Origin: Armatimonadota bacterium
GTDB lineage: Bacteria > Armatimonadota > Fimbriimonadia > Fimbriimonadales > Fimbriimonadaceae
Length of the DNA: 64,000 nt
NCBI GenBank assembly: GCA_016789105.1
Contig: JAEURN010000003.1
Location: 124,001 to 188,000, forward strand
Direction: 5' to 3'
A model generated the notes under the pieces. That model saw only the letters and a list, made by a program, of their open reading frames with translations. It did no database searches and was not told the origin of the DNA. A program made the translations under genes and the position numbers. This document shows, piece by piece, positions 42,600-50,884 of this stretch (within the stretch, counting starts at the first letter, position 1; each line of letters begins with the position of its first letter).

Positions 42600-43661
42600 A
42601 TGAAACGGTTCCTCACCCCACTCATCGCCTTGGTTGCCGCGGCATCGTTCGCGCAAGAAGCAAAACCGCTGACCATCGGCGACCCGGCCCCGGCATTCAA
42701 AGTCGACGGCTTCATCAAAGGCGAAAAAATCAACGAGCTCAAAAAGGGCCATGTCTATGTCGTCGAATTCTGGGCGACCTGGTGCGGGCCATGCATTGCC
42801 GTCTTCCCCCACCTGAGTGAGCTCACCAAAAAGTACGAAGGCCAAATCACCACCGTCAGTGTCAACACCTGGGATTACCCGCGCGGTGAAAACGAATCCA
42901 AAGAAGCCCACGAGAAGAGGGTGGCCGAATTTGTCGCGCAACAGGGCGACAAGATGGCTTACAACATCGTTCTCGACGACAACAAAGACACGATTTCCAC
43001 CACGTGGATGCGGGCTGCGGGCCAAAACGGGATTCCCTGCGCCTTCATCATCAACGAAGACGGAGTAATCGCTTGGATTGGCCACCCGGCCACCATGGAT
43101 AAGCCGCTCGAGCAAATCGTCGCCAAAACCTGGGATCTGAACGCATTCAAGACCAAGTTCGACGAAGCCGCCCGCGCCCAGCGCGAAGCCGCCAACCGGC
43201 AACGGCAAATCGTTGAAATGAGCAAAAAAGGCGACATGGAGTCTTTCGATGCCATGGTCAAGGAAATGGGCGTCGAAGCCATCTACGCCGCCATGAACGG
43301 CGACGCCAACTTTGCCGTGAAAGTCATCGAAAAGTATGCTGGCAAGCTGGAAGGGTTGGATCACACGACCGTTTGCAGCATGGCCGCCTACCTCACCGCC
43401 AAACCTGATGTGACCGCTGAGAACAAGGAGACCGCCCTGAAAGTGTCGGCCGCCTGCTACGGCAAGACCGATCCGAAAGAAGCGGCGCTCTCGGCTGCCT
43501 ACCACGCCCGCGCGCTTTTTGGGGCCGGCAAAAAGGATGAGGCCATGAAAGTGATCGACAAAGCCGCCGAGCTCGTCGCCCAATTTGAACCCGCTGAACA
43601 GCGCGAAGGCATCAAAAAGTTCATCGCCGACACTAAAGCCAGCTTCCAAAAGGCTGGTTGA
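42600..43661 (+). CDS. TlpA-like thioredoxin with helical C-terminal extension
   Basis: A 353-residue exported protein. MKRFLTPLIALVAAASFAQE is a Sec signal. Residues 25-165 are a TlpA/ResA-type thioredoxin fold with the catalytic WATWCGPC (Cys62, Cys65) and the cis-Pro loop NGIPCAFII. Residues 175-353 are helical and TPR-like (EEAIYA-type repeats; ARALFGAGKKDEAMKVIDKA). It likely reduces disulphides outside the cytoplasm. A strong terminator follows. The start was chosen for the signal peptide. Confidence 0.85.
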   Translation: MKRFLTPLIALVAAASFAQEAKPLTIGDPAPAFKVDGFIKGEKINELKKGHVYVVEFWATWCGPCIAVFPHLSELTKKYEGQITTVSVNTWDYPRGENESKEAHEKRVAEFVAQQGDKMAYNIVLDDNKDTISTTWMRAAGQNGIPCAFIINEDGVIAWIGHPATMDKPLEQIVAKTWDLNAFKTKFDEAARAQREAANRQRQIVEMSKKGDMESFDAMVKEMGVEAIYAAMNGDANFAVKVIEKYAGKLEGLDHTTVCSMAAYLTAKPDVTAENKETALKVSAACYGKTDPKEAALSAAYHARALFGAGKKDEAMKVIDKAAELVAQFEPAEQREGIKKFIADTKASFQKAG

Positions 43662-43674
43662 AAGTTGACCGACA

Positions 43675-43708
43675 GGCCGCCGGGAGTGATCCCGGCGGCC
43701 TTTTTTTT
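43675..43708 (+). terminator. Intrinsic terminator after the TlpA-like gene
   Basis: GGCCGCCGGG (43675-43684) pairs with CCCGGCGGCC (43691-43700) around a 6-nt loop and is followed by eight T. It is a textbook rho-independent terminator. hisI starts 23 nt further on. Confidence 0.92.
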
Positions 43709-43730
43709 GTCCAAGTACCCTTGGCAGACA

Positions 43731-44117
43731 ATGTCTTTCCCATCACCTGGCACCAAGCAAGAGCTTGAATCCGGACCGGTTTTCACTCCAAAGTTCGACC
43801 AAGACGGCCTTATCCCAGCCATCGCCCAAGACCACGCCACTGGTCAAGTGCTTATGCTCGCGTACATGAATGCGGAGTCGCTTGCACAAACTCTCAAACT
43901 GGGACAGGCCGTTTACTATTCCCGCTCACGGCAGGAGATCTGGCACAAAGGAGCCACATCGGGCCAATACCAGATCGTCCACCAGATCCTGGTTGATTGC
44001 GATCAAGACGCCCTTGTCTTGAAAGTCGAACAGCTTGGCGGCGGAGCTTGCCACACAGGAGCCGGAAGTTGCTTTTACCGGGCTGTCCTGGCAGAAGGGG
44101 ATCTTGCTCCGCTCTAA
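43731..44117 (+). CDS. hisI: Phosphoribosyl-AMP cyclohydrolase
   Basis: Third step of histidine biosynthesis: opens the adenine ring of PR-AMP. The 128-residue protein has [50 protein letters not shown] and [15 protein letters not shown], with the Zn- and Mg-binding Asp and Cys residues conserved. It is a monofunctional HisI with no HisE extension. The ATG at 43731 was chosen because longer frames run through the terminator. Confidence 0.95.
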   Translation: MSFPSPGTKQELESGPVFTPKFDQDGLIPAIAQDHATGQVLMLAYMNAESLAQTLKLGQAVYYSRSRQEIWHKGATSGQYQIVHQILVDCDQDALVLKVEQLGGGACHTGAGSCFYRAVLAEGDLAPL

Positions 44118-44143
44118 CATGCCCCTAAGCCAGGCAACCGCGC

Positions 44144-46714
44144 CTAACCTTGTTCCCAGGCGACCAAGCTAAGCTCGCTGGGAACGTTGACGTCCTCGTT
44201 TGCCGGCACCACCCGAACCAGATATCCTTTGGCACCCGGATGCAGGCAACCGGCGTGGCCTTTGAACACCTGAACCAGCCCTTGCGAACCCGCCGGTTCC
44301 AGATCGACCACCGTGATTTCGGTAAGTTCGCGGTTCGATTTGACCCGGCCGACCAGGGCCTGGACGCGGACATCTGACGGTTGTAGATCCCCCAACTCGA
44401 TTTCTGCATGGATCTCGAACTCGGAGCCCAGGGCAATGCTGGGGCCGGCTTCATCAGAAACATGGGCAACCCGGACCTTGTCCCAGGCCCCCGCAACGCG
44501 GTCACGCCACACCAGGGCATGCTTTGCCCGCTCCAATCCGTTTTCGGTCAGACGGCTAAAAGACCGCGAAGCCGGGACATAAAACCGGCTGCAATATTCC
44601 CGCACCATGCGGAGAGTCGAAAAAGTGGGGGCCATTTCGGCCATTGACCGCTTCATCATTTCCAGCCACCGGGTCGGCAAACCGTTCTCCGTCCGGTAAT
44701 AGAATGTCGGGGCGATTTCGTGCTCGATCAAATCGTATAAGGCCAGCGAATCGAGCCAGTCCTGGTGGCCTTCATTGTCGTCCTGGGTGCCATCGCCGAT
44801 CGCCCATCCGGCGCCGGGCTGGAACCCTTCGGCCCACCACCCGTCGAGGATCGAGCAGTTGAGCCCGCCGTTCGGCACGACTTTCATGCCGCTGGTGCCA
44901 CTGGCCTCCATAGGCCGGCGGGGGTTGTTCAACCACAGATCCACGCCTTGAACCATATGTTTGGCGATGTGCATGTCGTAGTCTTCTAAAAAGACCATCC
45001 GACCCCGGCTTTCCGGCGTTCGGCAGAAATTGACAATGTCCTGGATGAGCTTTTTGCCCCCGTCGTCCCGCGGGTGGGCCTTGCCGGCAAACACAAATTG
45101 AACCGGCCGTTCCGTGTGGTGCATCAACCGCATCAGCCTATCCACGTCCTTGAACAGCAATGTCGCGCGCTTATAGGTTGCAAAACGCCGCGCAAAACCG
45201 ATCGTCAAGGTGCGCGGATCCAAGACGTTGTTGACACTTTTTACATCCATGGGGCTGGCCGTGTTCAATTGCATCCGCTTGCGCAAGTGCCGGCGGACAA
45301 ACCGCACAAAATCGCCCCGCTGATTGTCGCGCAGTTCCCACAGGTCAAGGTCCGGCACTTCATCAATCCGCTCCCAAATGTTGCGGTCGCTGACATCTTC
45401 TCGCCATTGCGATCCAAAATGCCGGTCGAATAAATCGACCATCCGCTTGGACATGAACGTCGACGTGTGGATCCCGTTGGTCACCGAGCCGATCGGCACT
45501 TCCACAAGCGGATAATGCGGCCACCGTTCGGAGAACATCTCGCGGGTCACCTCGGCGTGGAGTTTGCTGACGCCATTGACGTAGTTGCTGTTCTCCATCG
45601 CTAAAATGGCCATGTTGAACGGCTCGGTTTTGTTCTCCTTGTTGATGCGGCCAAACCGCAGGAACTGGTCGAACGGGAGCCCGAGGTCACTCACCGCTTT
45701 GCTCATGTACCGTTCCAGCAACGGCCGTTGGAAAATATCGAACCCAGCTGGGACAGGCGTGTGGGTGGTGAAGACGTTGCCGCTCACCACGCATTGCCGA
45801 GCCGTGCGCAGGTCGCAATTGTTCTCGGCCATGAATTGGCGCAAACGCTCCAAAGAGAGGAACGCGGCGTGTCCCTCGTTCATGTGGCAGACCGTGGGCT
45901 TATAACCAACCTCCCCAAGGGCCCGGAACCCGCCTATCCCCAAAATCGTCTCTTGCCGGATCCTCATCTCCTCATCGCCGCCATAAAGGGTGTCCGTGAT
46001 CCCCTGGTCGCCGGGTTCGTTTTCCAAGATGTTGCTGTCGAGCAGGAATAGGGGAACACGGCCAACCTGGGCCCGCCAGATCTGGCACGTGACCGGACGG
46101 TCTGGGAACTCCACCTTGACGCGCCGGGGATTGCCCTGGCCATCCCGTTCCAAAACCAATGGCAACCGGTGAAAATCGTACTGGGGGTACTTCTCGGTCT
46201 GCCAGTTGTCGCTGTTCAAGAACTGCCGGAAGTAACCGCGCGAATAGAGCAGTCCGACCCCGACAAGCGGCAATCCCAAGTCGCTGGCGGCTTTCAAGTG
46301 GTCACCGGCCAAGATCCCCAGGCCGCCACTATAGATGGGCAGGCATTCGTGGATGCCGAATTCCGCGCAGAAATAGGCAAACTGAGAGTGGGATTTGTCC
46401 TCGCCGAACTTGCGGTCAAACCAAGTCTCAGCGGCCATGTAGCCATCCAAGTCTTGTTTGGCAAGCCCCAACTTGGCCAAATAGACGCCATCTTGGGTTA
46501 GCTGGGTCAACCGCTCGGCCGAGATCTGGTTGATCAACTCGATCGGATTGTGCTCTAGAGCCGTCCAGAGTTCCCGGTCGGCCTCTTCAAAAAGTTCTTG
46601 GGTTTCGTGGTGCCAGGTCCAGCGCAGGTTAAGGGCAAGGGCGCGCAGGTCTTGAAGTGCCGGGGGCAATTCGCGGAAGACCTCGAAGGAGTGGGCATAT
46701 TTCAGAGTGCGCAT
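44144..46714 (-). CDS. glgP: Alpha-glucan phosphorylase (GT35, DUF3417-type)
   Basis: Breaks alpha-1,4 glucans with phosphate to give glucose 1-phosphate. The 856-residue protein starts with the DUF3417 region of the Thermus/archaeal branch (LRALALNLRWTWHHETQELF). Landmarks are FCAEFGIHECLPIYSGGLGI, TVCHMNEGHAAFLSLER, VTNGIHTSTFMSKRM, IGFARRFATYKRATLLF and EASGTSGMKVVPNGGLN, whose Lys binds PLP. The next gene on this strand is a GH65-like lipoprotein, so a glucan-use context is possible. Confidence 0.95.
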   Translation of the reverse strand: MRTLKYAHSFEVFRELPPALQDLRALALNLRWTWHHETQELFEEADRELWTALEHNPIELINQISAERLTQLTQDGVYLAKLGLAKQDLDGYMAAETWFDRKFGEDKSHSQFAYFCAEFGIHECLPIYSGGLGILAGDHLKAASDLGLPLVGVGLLYSRGYFRQFLNSDNWQTEKYPQYDFHRLPLVLERDGQGNPRRVKVEFPDRPVTCQIWRAQVGRVPLFLLDSNILENEPGDQGITDTLYGGDEEMRIRQETILGIGGFRALGEVGYKPTVCHMNEGHAAFLSLERLRQFMAENNCDLRTARQCVVSGNVFTTHTPVPAGFDIFQRPLLERYMSKAVSDLGLPFDQFLRFGRINKENKTEPFNMAILAMENSNYVNGVSKLHAEVTREMFSERWPHYPLVEVPIGSVTNGIHTSTFMSKRMVDLFDRHFGSQWREDVSDRNIWERIDEVPDLDLWELRDNQRGDFVRFVRRHLRKRMQLNTASPMDVKSVNNVLDPRTLTIGFARRFATYKRATLLFKDVDRLMRLMHHTERPVQFVFAGKAHPRDDGGKKLIQDIVNFCRTPESRGRMVFLEDYDMHIAKHMVQGVDLWLNNPRRPMEASGTSGMKVVPNGGLNCSILDGWWAEGFQPGAGWAIGDGTQDDNEGHQDWLDSLALYDLIEHEIAPTFYYRTENGLPTRWLEMMKRSMAEMAPTFSTLRMVREYCSRFYVPASRSFSRLTENGLERAKHALVWRDRVAGAWDKVRVAHVSDEAGPSIALGSEFEIHAEIELGDLQPSDVRVQALVGRVKSNRELTEITVVDLEPAGSQGLVQVFKGHAGCLHPGAKGYLVRVVPANEDVNVPSELSLVAWEQG

Positions 46715-46746
46715 GGGCCAACCCTATTATTGACTCATATCCAGGT

Positions 46747-48108
46747 TTATTTACGGGGCCTGCGAGAATAGTTGTCGGCGATCACTTTTCCACCATAGCG
46801 GATGGTCGAAACCGTAGCCCCATCTTCCCCGCACCGTGCACTGATTTCCAGGGATTTACCCAACACGGTGAACCGGGCCGAAACCGGCAAAGCCCCCTTT
46901 GGCAACGTCGGATCAATCCCCATCCAGCCCGGGCCGATCAGAGGGATTGCCGGAGTTCCGGGTGGCGCAACCCCGTCGTGGATTTCGATCCCACAGAAGC
47001 CGTAGACCACGGCATTGACACAAGCTGCCGCACCCGTGAGGAAATATCCTTCGTCGGATTTGGGGGTTTCTCGGAACTCATCCGCCAAAGAATCGGAATA
47101 AGGCTCCCAACTGGCAAGCCAATCTTCCCAAGCCATCTCCGGTTGCCCGATTCGGCATGCGACGACTGAGTCGATGGCGTTCGCCATCGCCGGCCCGGTT
47201 TTTGAATACCTGCCCCGGTACAACCGGTACATCTCGCGGGAATCCGGCACGATATCAGGGTGTTGGAGCGGGAAAACCGCCAACAGGGCCGCAGCCTGCT
47301 TATATGTGGTGTAGGTGTCGCCGTCGAACGTCGCAAACGTGCCCCCTCGTTTGGGGAACCGCATCCGGCCGCGGGGCCAAACCTTTTCGCCATAGGCCCG
47401 ACGGATCGTCCAATCCGCAAGAGCGTTGGTGTAAAGGTCGTTATCCACGGTGTGCCATTCATCGGGGCTTACAACGCCCCGCAAGCCAAAGGTGCCATCC
47501 GGGTTCCGGTCCAAGCGCCACAGATAGAACGCCGCACACCCCTTGATAACCTCTTCCCCCCGGGCTTTGTCAAACAACCCCAGTTGAACGGCCCGGTGCA
47601 TCATCCAGGCGACGCCTCCGGTCACGTGGTGCTGGTATTTGGTGTCCGGATTTGGCGTGAGCTCTGTTCCGTCCACCGTCTCCCAGGGGTACATCATGGG
47701 CTCGATGCCTCCGGCAAGGGCGACGAGTTCGGGCAGGGGCATATGGTGCCCCTTATTGGCCACCGGATAGCCTGCGGCCTGCCACTTTTTGAAATTCTCT
47801 TTGGCCGCTCCCCGGTGGTCGAATCGGAAGAGAGGTTGCTCTCTGGCAATGTCCGGGCGGGTCAGCGCCAAAGCCGGGAACCCCCACACATCGCTATCCC
47901 AAAACGTATGGTCGTTGTAACGGCGGCTCGTCCCGCCAAACGGCAACGCGGCTGGCGAACCCGCATCGGCCAGTTTCGAAACCAATGTTTCCAGGACCTT
48001 TCCGGCATCAACCCTTGCCTCGGCAACGGGCGGCACCGGATTCTTGGGGACGGTGCATCCGGTGAACGACAAAAAAAGCCCAACCAGGGCGGCAAACCGC
48101 AGATTCAT
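46747..48108 (-). CDS. GH65-like glycoside hydrolase lipoprotein
   Basis: A 453-residue protein. LVGLFLSFTGC is a lipobox (Cys18). HTFWDSDVWGFPAL and the later FRFDHRGAAKENFKKWQAAG match the (alpha/alpha)6 barrel of GH65 enzymes such as acid trehalase. VVSPDEWHTVDNDLYTNALA holds the likely general acid, E217. GH65 members are trehalose or maltose phosphorylases or hydrolases; there is no phosphate-binding clue visible, so specificity is open. It overlaps thpR by 4 nt. The envelope location suggests it acts on an external or periplasmic alpha-glucoside. Confidence 0.8.
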   Translation of the reverse strand: MNLRFAALVGLFLSFTGCTVPKNPVPPVAEARVDAGKVLETLVSKLADAGSPAALPFGGTSRRYNDHTFWDSDVWGFPALALTRPDIAREQPLFRFDHRGAAKENFKKWQAAGYPVANKGHHMPLPELVALAGGIEPMMYPWETVDGTELTPNPDTKYQHHVTGGVAWMMHRAVQLGLFDKARGEEVIKGCAAFYLWRLDRNPDGTFGLRGVVSPDEWHTVDNDLYTNALADWTIRRAYGEKVWPRGRMRFPKRGGTFATFDGDTYTTYKQAAALLAVFPLQHPDIVPDSREMYRLYRGRYSKTGPAMANAIDSVVACRIGQPEMAWEDWLASWEPYSDSLADEFRETPKSDEGYFLTGAAACVNAVVYGFCGIEIHDGVAPPGTPAIPLIGPGWMGIDPTLPKGALPVSARFTVLGKSLEISARCGEDGATVSTIRYGGKVIADNYSRRPRK

Positions 48109-48671
48109 GATAATGCGATCCGCCTGACCGCCGTATATTCTGGGCCCGCGGGCCCCGGCGCGCTGGAAAACACCACCAATTCGGCTACCCGCCAGCCAAC
48201 CGGTCGCAGCTCCCCCAAGCCGGCCAACGCCCGTTTAACGACCTTTGCCCGGGCGGGGACATCTTTGCCGAGCCGGGCCAACGTGATGTGGGGTGCGAAC
48301 GGCCGGACTTCTTTGTGGGTAGCAATCGGGAAGCAGACATCATGCACGCGCTGTTGGAAGGCGGCAAGCTCCCGACCCGCAGATGACACCCCTGCCGCTA
48401 CAACCCGTGGGACATCGGCTTGAGGCAACAGCTTGATCCCATTCAAGGCCAGATCGAATCCAGCCGATCCCATCATGGCAAGCGCATCGCCGATGCGATC
48501 CATTTCGGATGGGTCGGTGTCGCCACAAAAATAGAGCGTCACGTGCAGGGTCTCCCGGGCCGTGGGCCGAAAAACGCCTTGGGAAGCCCCTTCCAAAGAA
48601 GTTTGAACACGCTGGATTTCGGCCACCGCCTCCGGACTCGGCTCAATCGCCAGGAAATACCGGTTCGCCAT
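48105..48671 (-). CDS. thpR: RNA 2',3'-cyclic phosphodiesterase (2H family)
   Basis: A 188-residue 2H phosphoesterase that hydrolyses 2',3'-cyclic phosphate ends. The two catalytic HxT motifs are LHVTLYFCGD and APHITLARLG. The start MANRYFLAIEPSPEAVAEIQ matches the family start; a longer frame exists but would cross the divergent promoter. It overlaps the GH65 gene by 4 nt. Confidence 0.9.
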   Translation of the reverse strand: MANRYFLAIEPSPEAVAEIQRVQTSLEGASQGVFRPTARETLHVTLYFCGDTDPSEMDRIGDALAMMGSAGFDLALNGIKLLPQADVPRVVAAGVSSAGRELAAFQQRVHDVCFPIATHKEVRPFAPHITLARLGKDVPARAKVVKRALAGLGELRPVGWRVAELVVFSSAPGPAGPEYTAVRRIALS

Positions 48672-48719
48672 CGCTCCGCCTGACGGTATACCCCCACCCA
48701 CAGTAAACTCGGTCAAGCC

Positions 48720-49400
48720 ATGGGAACCATGATCACGCTCAGCCACGGAGACACCCCCATCCAGGGGTACCTCGCCTCACCGGACAAGTCTGGCCCCGGC
48801 GTCATCGTCATCCAAGAGTGGTGGGGCTTGGTGGGGCACATCACGGCAGTGGCGGACCGGTTTGCCGCCGCCGGGTTCAATGCATTGGCCCCCGATTTCT
48901 ATGGTGGCCAGACCACGGCAGAGCCAGACGAAGCGGGGTCACTCATGATGGCCCTCAAGGTGCCTGAAGCCGCCGAAGTGATCCGGGCTGCCGCCGAACG
49001 GCTTGCCGCCGATCCCATGACACTCGGGGAAAAGGTCGGTGTTGTCGGATTCTGCATGGGCGGGAAGCTCGCCCTTTTTGCGGCTGGCATTTCAGCGCAG
49101 ATCGGGGCCTGCGTGGATTACTACGGCATCCACCCCAACGTCCATCCCGACTTCGGCAACTTCCAATGCCCCGTCCTCGGCTTCTTTGCCGAACATGACG
49201 ATTACGCTGGGGCCGAAGCAGTCGCCGCACTCGACCGCTCCCTGAAAGAAGTGGGTATCGACCACGAATTCCACACCTATCCCGGCACCTGCCACGCATT
49301 TTTCAACAGCGACCGCCCCGCCGTCTATAACCATGAGGCCGCCGAGGATAGTTGGGGCAAAATGCTTGCCTTCTTCCGAGACAACCTGGGCGAAGCATGA
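48720..49400 (+). CDS. Dienelactone hydrolase family protein
   Basis: A 226-residue alpha/beta hydrolase. The triad is GFCMGGKLALF (Cys112 nucleophile), AEHDDYAGAE (Asp160 or Asp161) and GTCHAFFNSDRP (His192). EWWGLVGHITAVADRFAAAG and GVIVIQEWWG are typical of the DLH family. Carboxymethylenebutenolidase is the founding activity; the true substrate here is unknown. It is divergent from thpR and overlaps the flavin reductase gene (ATGA). An ATG at 48729 is an alternative start. Confidence 0.88.
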   Translation: MGTMITLSHGDTPIQGYLASPDKSGPGVIVIQEWWGLVGHITAVADRFAAAGFNALAPDFYGGQTTAEPDEAGSLMMALKVPEAAEVIRAAAERLAADPMTLGEKVGVVGFCMGGKLALFAAGISAQIGACVDYYGIHPNVHPDFGNFQCPVLGFFAEHDDYAGAEAVAALDRSLKEVGIDHEFHTYPGTCHAFFNSDRPAVYNHEAAEDSWGKMLAFFRDNLGEA

Positions 49401-50032
49401 AATCGTTCATCTTGGCAAATGAACCCACAAACCGGGTCTATGACATCATGTCGGGTTCGGTTGTGCCCAGGCCGATCGCCTTCGTCAGCACCCTTTCGGC
49501 CGATGGGATCCAAAACCTGGCCCCATTCAGCTATTTCAACATCGGCGGAGCCAACCCGCCATCGTTGACTATCTGCACCGTGCTGGGCCCCAAGGGCGAA
49601 CCCAAAGATACCTACGCGAACATTGCCGCAACCGGTGAGTTTGTCGTCAATCTGGTCACCCGCGCCATGGCCGACGGCATGAACCGCACCGCCCCCAGCT
49701 TTCCGGGCGAAATCGATGAGTGGCCGATCAGCGGGTTCTCGGCAATCCCATCGACATTGGTCAAACCCGCCCGCGTTGCCGAATCGCCCGTCCAGATGGA
49801 GTGCCGCCTTTTCACAACGATCGAACATGGGGAGGGCCCCGGGGCTTCGCGGTATATCGTCGGGGAGATTTTGGCCGTCCATGTGGCCGAGTCATTCGAT
49901 GCCAACGCATCGCTGCTTGCCAGGTTGGGGGGCGCCGGATACCTCGACCTGGCGGGACCGGAGATTTTTGAACTCCAACGGCCGCAAATTGATCCCAAGG
50001 TTGGATTGAGCCCCGCCCCGGGCGAGAATTGA
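49397..50032 (+). CDS. Flavin reductase-like protein (FMN-binding split barrel)
   Basis: A 211-residue protein of the flavin reductase-like split-barrel family. GSVVPRPIAFVSTLSADGIQ, NLAPFSYFNIGGANPPSLTI and EFVVNLVTRAMADGMN match the FMN-binding part. It overlaps the upstream dienelactone hydrolase gene by 4 nt, so the two may act together on aromatic or lactone compounds. Substrate unknown. Confidence 0.85.
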   Translation: MKSFILANEPTNRVYDIMSGSVVPRPIAFVSTLSADGIQNLAPFSYFNIGGANPPSLTICTVLGPKGEPKDTYANIAATGEFVVNLVTRAMADGMNRTAPSFPGEIDEWPISGFSAIPSTLVKPARVAESPVQMECRLFTTIEHGEGPGASRYIVGEILAVHVAESFDANASLLARLGGAGYLDLAGPEIFELQRPQIDPKVGLSPAPGEN

Positions 50033-50101
50033 AAACCCGGGTAATGCGCAAAGCGGGCGTGACATCCCCGCGCGGGCTCCGCCCGATCGAACCAAAGAAA
50101 A

Positions 50102-50123
50102 GGCCGCAGGGCAAATTGCGGCC
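50102..50123 (+). terminator. Hairpin after the flavin reductase gene
   Basis: GGCCGCA (50102-50108) pairs with TGCGGCC (50117-50123), 70 nt after the stop codon. Only a short T-rich tract follows, so termination is probably weak. The rest of 50033-50290 shows nothing that I can support. Confidence 0.5.
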
Positions 50124-50290
50124 TATTTCATGTCACGCAATCCCCCAGATCGGGGGAAATTGGAAGAGCGTCTGGGTGGATGATTGCAGGTTCCCGACGT
50201 CTTCATTTCCCTTCCTGCGGAATCCGTGCCCAATCGCGGCCCGGTGCAAAATCCCGGCAACTTTTCTGCGCCACGGGTAAACCAGGGAGT

Positions 50291-50728
50291 GTGAAACCCG
50301 GCTGGTTTTTTGTTTTCGCCGTTTTGGCACTTGCGGGGTGTTCGGTGAGGCCCGCAGATGACCCCGGGCAACCGGCTCAACAATCCCCGGCGCAAACTCA
50401 AGAAAGCCCTTCCACCCGGCTCGATAAATCAAACAGCTTTTTGGCAGAAAAATCGGTTCCCATGGCTAATCTCGGGAAAACCCTACGGATCATCGGCACT
50501 TTCGACGCCCACCACAAATGGGACGACGCCTTCATTAAAGAAACGGTCACGGCCGCCAACATGCTCAAGCAGAACGAGAGGCTGGAGGGGCCGATGATGG
50601 CCAAATCGGGCAGCGTCTCGGCCGAAGTCCAGGTTGTCATCATCCGCGTGCAAGAGAACGAATGGGCCGTCCGCGCGGTGACCAGCAACAAGCTCATCTC
50701 GGATGCGATCGAGTCTGCAATCAAATAA
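50291..50728 (+). CDS. Small lipoprotein
   Basis: A 145-residue protein. From the GTG at 50291 it reads VKPGWFFVFAVLALAGC, a lipoprotein signal with an LAGC box. The mature part is a Pro/Gln-rich stretch followed by a small domain (MANLGKTLRIIGTFDAHHKW; VSAEVQVVIIRVQENEWAVR). The SD is unclear (AGGGAG is only 1 nt away), and the open frame runs further upstream. Function unknown. Confidence 0.55.
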   Translation: MKPGWFFVFAVLALAGCSVRPADDPGQPAQQSPAQTQESPSTRLDKSNSFLAEKSVPMANLGKTLRIIGTFDAHHKWDDAFIKETVTAANMLKQNERLEGPMMAKSGSVSAEVQVVIIRVQENEWAVRAVTSNKLISDAIESAIK

Positions 50729-50827
50729 TCTGCGACACGGGTTGCTAAAAGGCACCGGCATTCGAGAGCGGCAATACGCGCAGGAGAGCCGCCAGCATTT
50801 GACGTCTCATGCCGCAGCCACCCAACG

Positions 50828-50867
50828 AAAAAAAAGGCTGGCCCCGCCAAGATTGGCGGGGCCAGCC
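50828..50867 (-). terminator. rpoC intrinsic terminator
   Basis: On the minus strand a 14-bp perfect stem, GGCTGGCCCCGCCA with TGGCGGGGCCAGCC, with a 4-nt loop, is followed by eight T (50828-50835). It lies 17 nt after the rpoC stop. The 100 nt between it and the lipoprotein gene shows no supported feature. Confidence 0.93.
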
Positions 50868-50884
50868 TTTTGCTGGGTCGGAGC

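Noticed and set aside
47260-48423. A 387-codon plus-strand frame opposite the GH65-like gene and thpR
   Set aside because: It crosses the boundary between two recognised genes and shows no domain.
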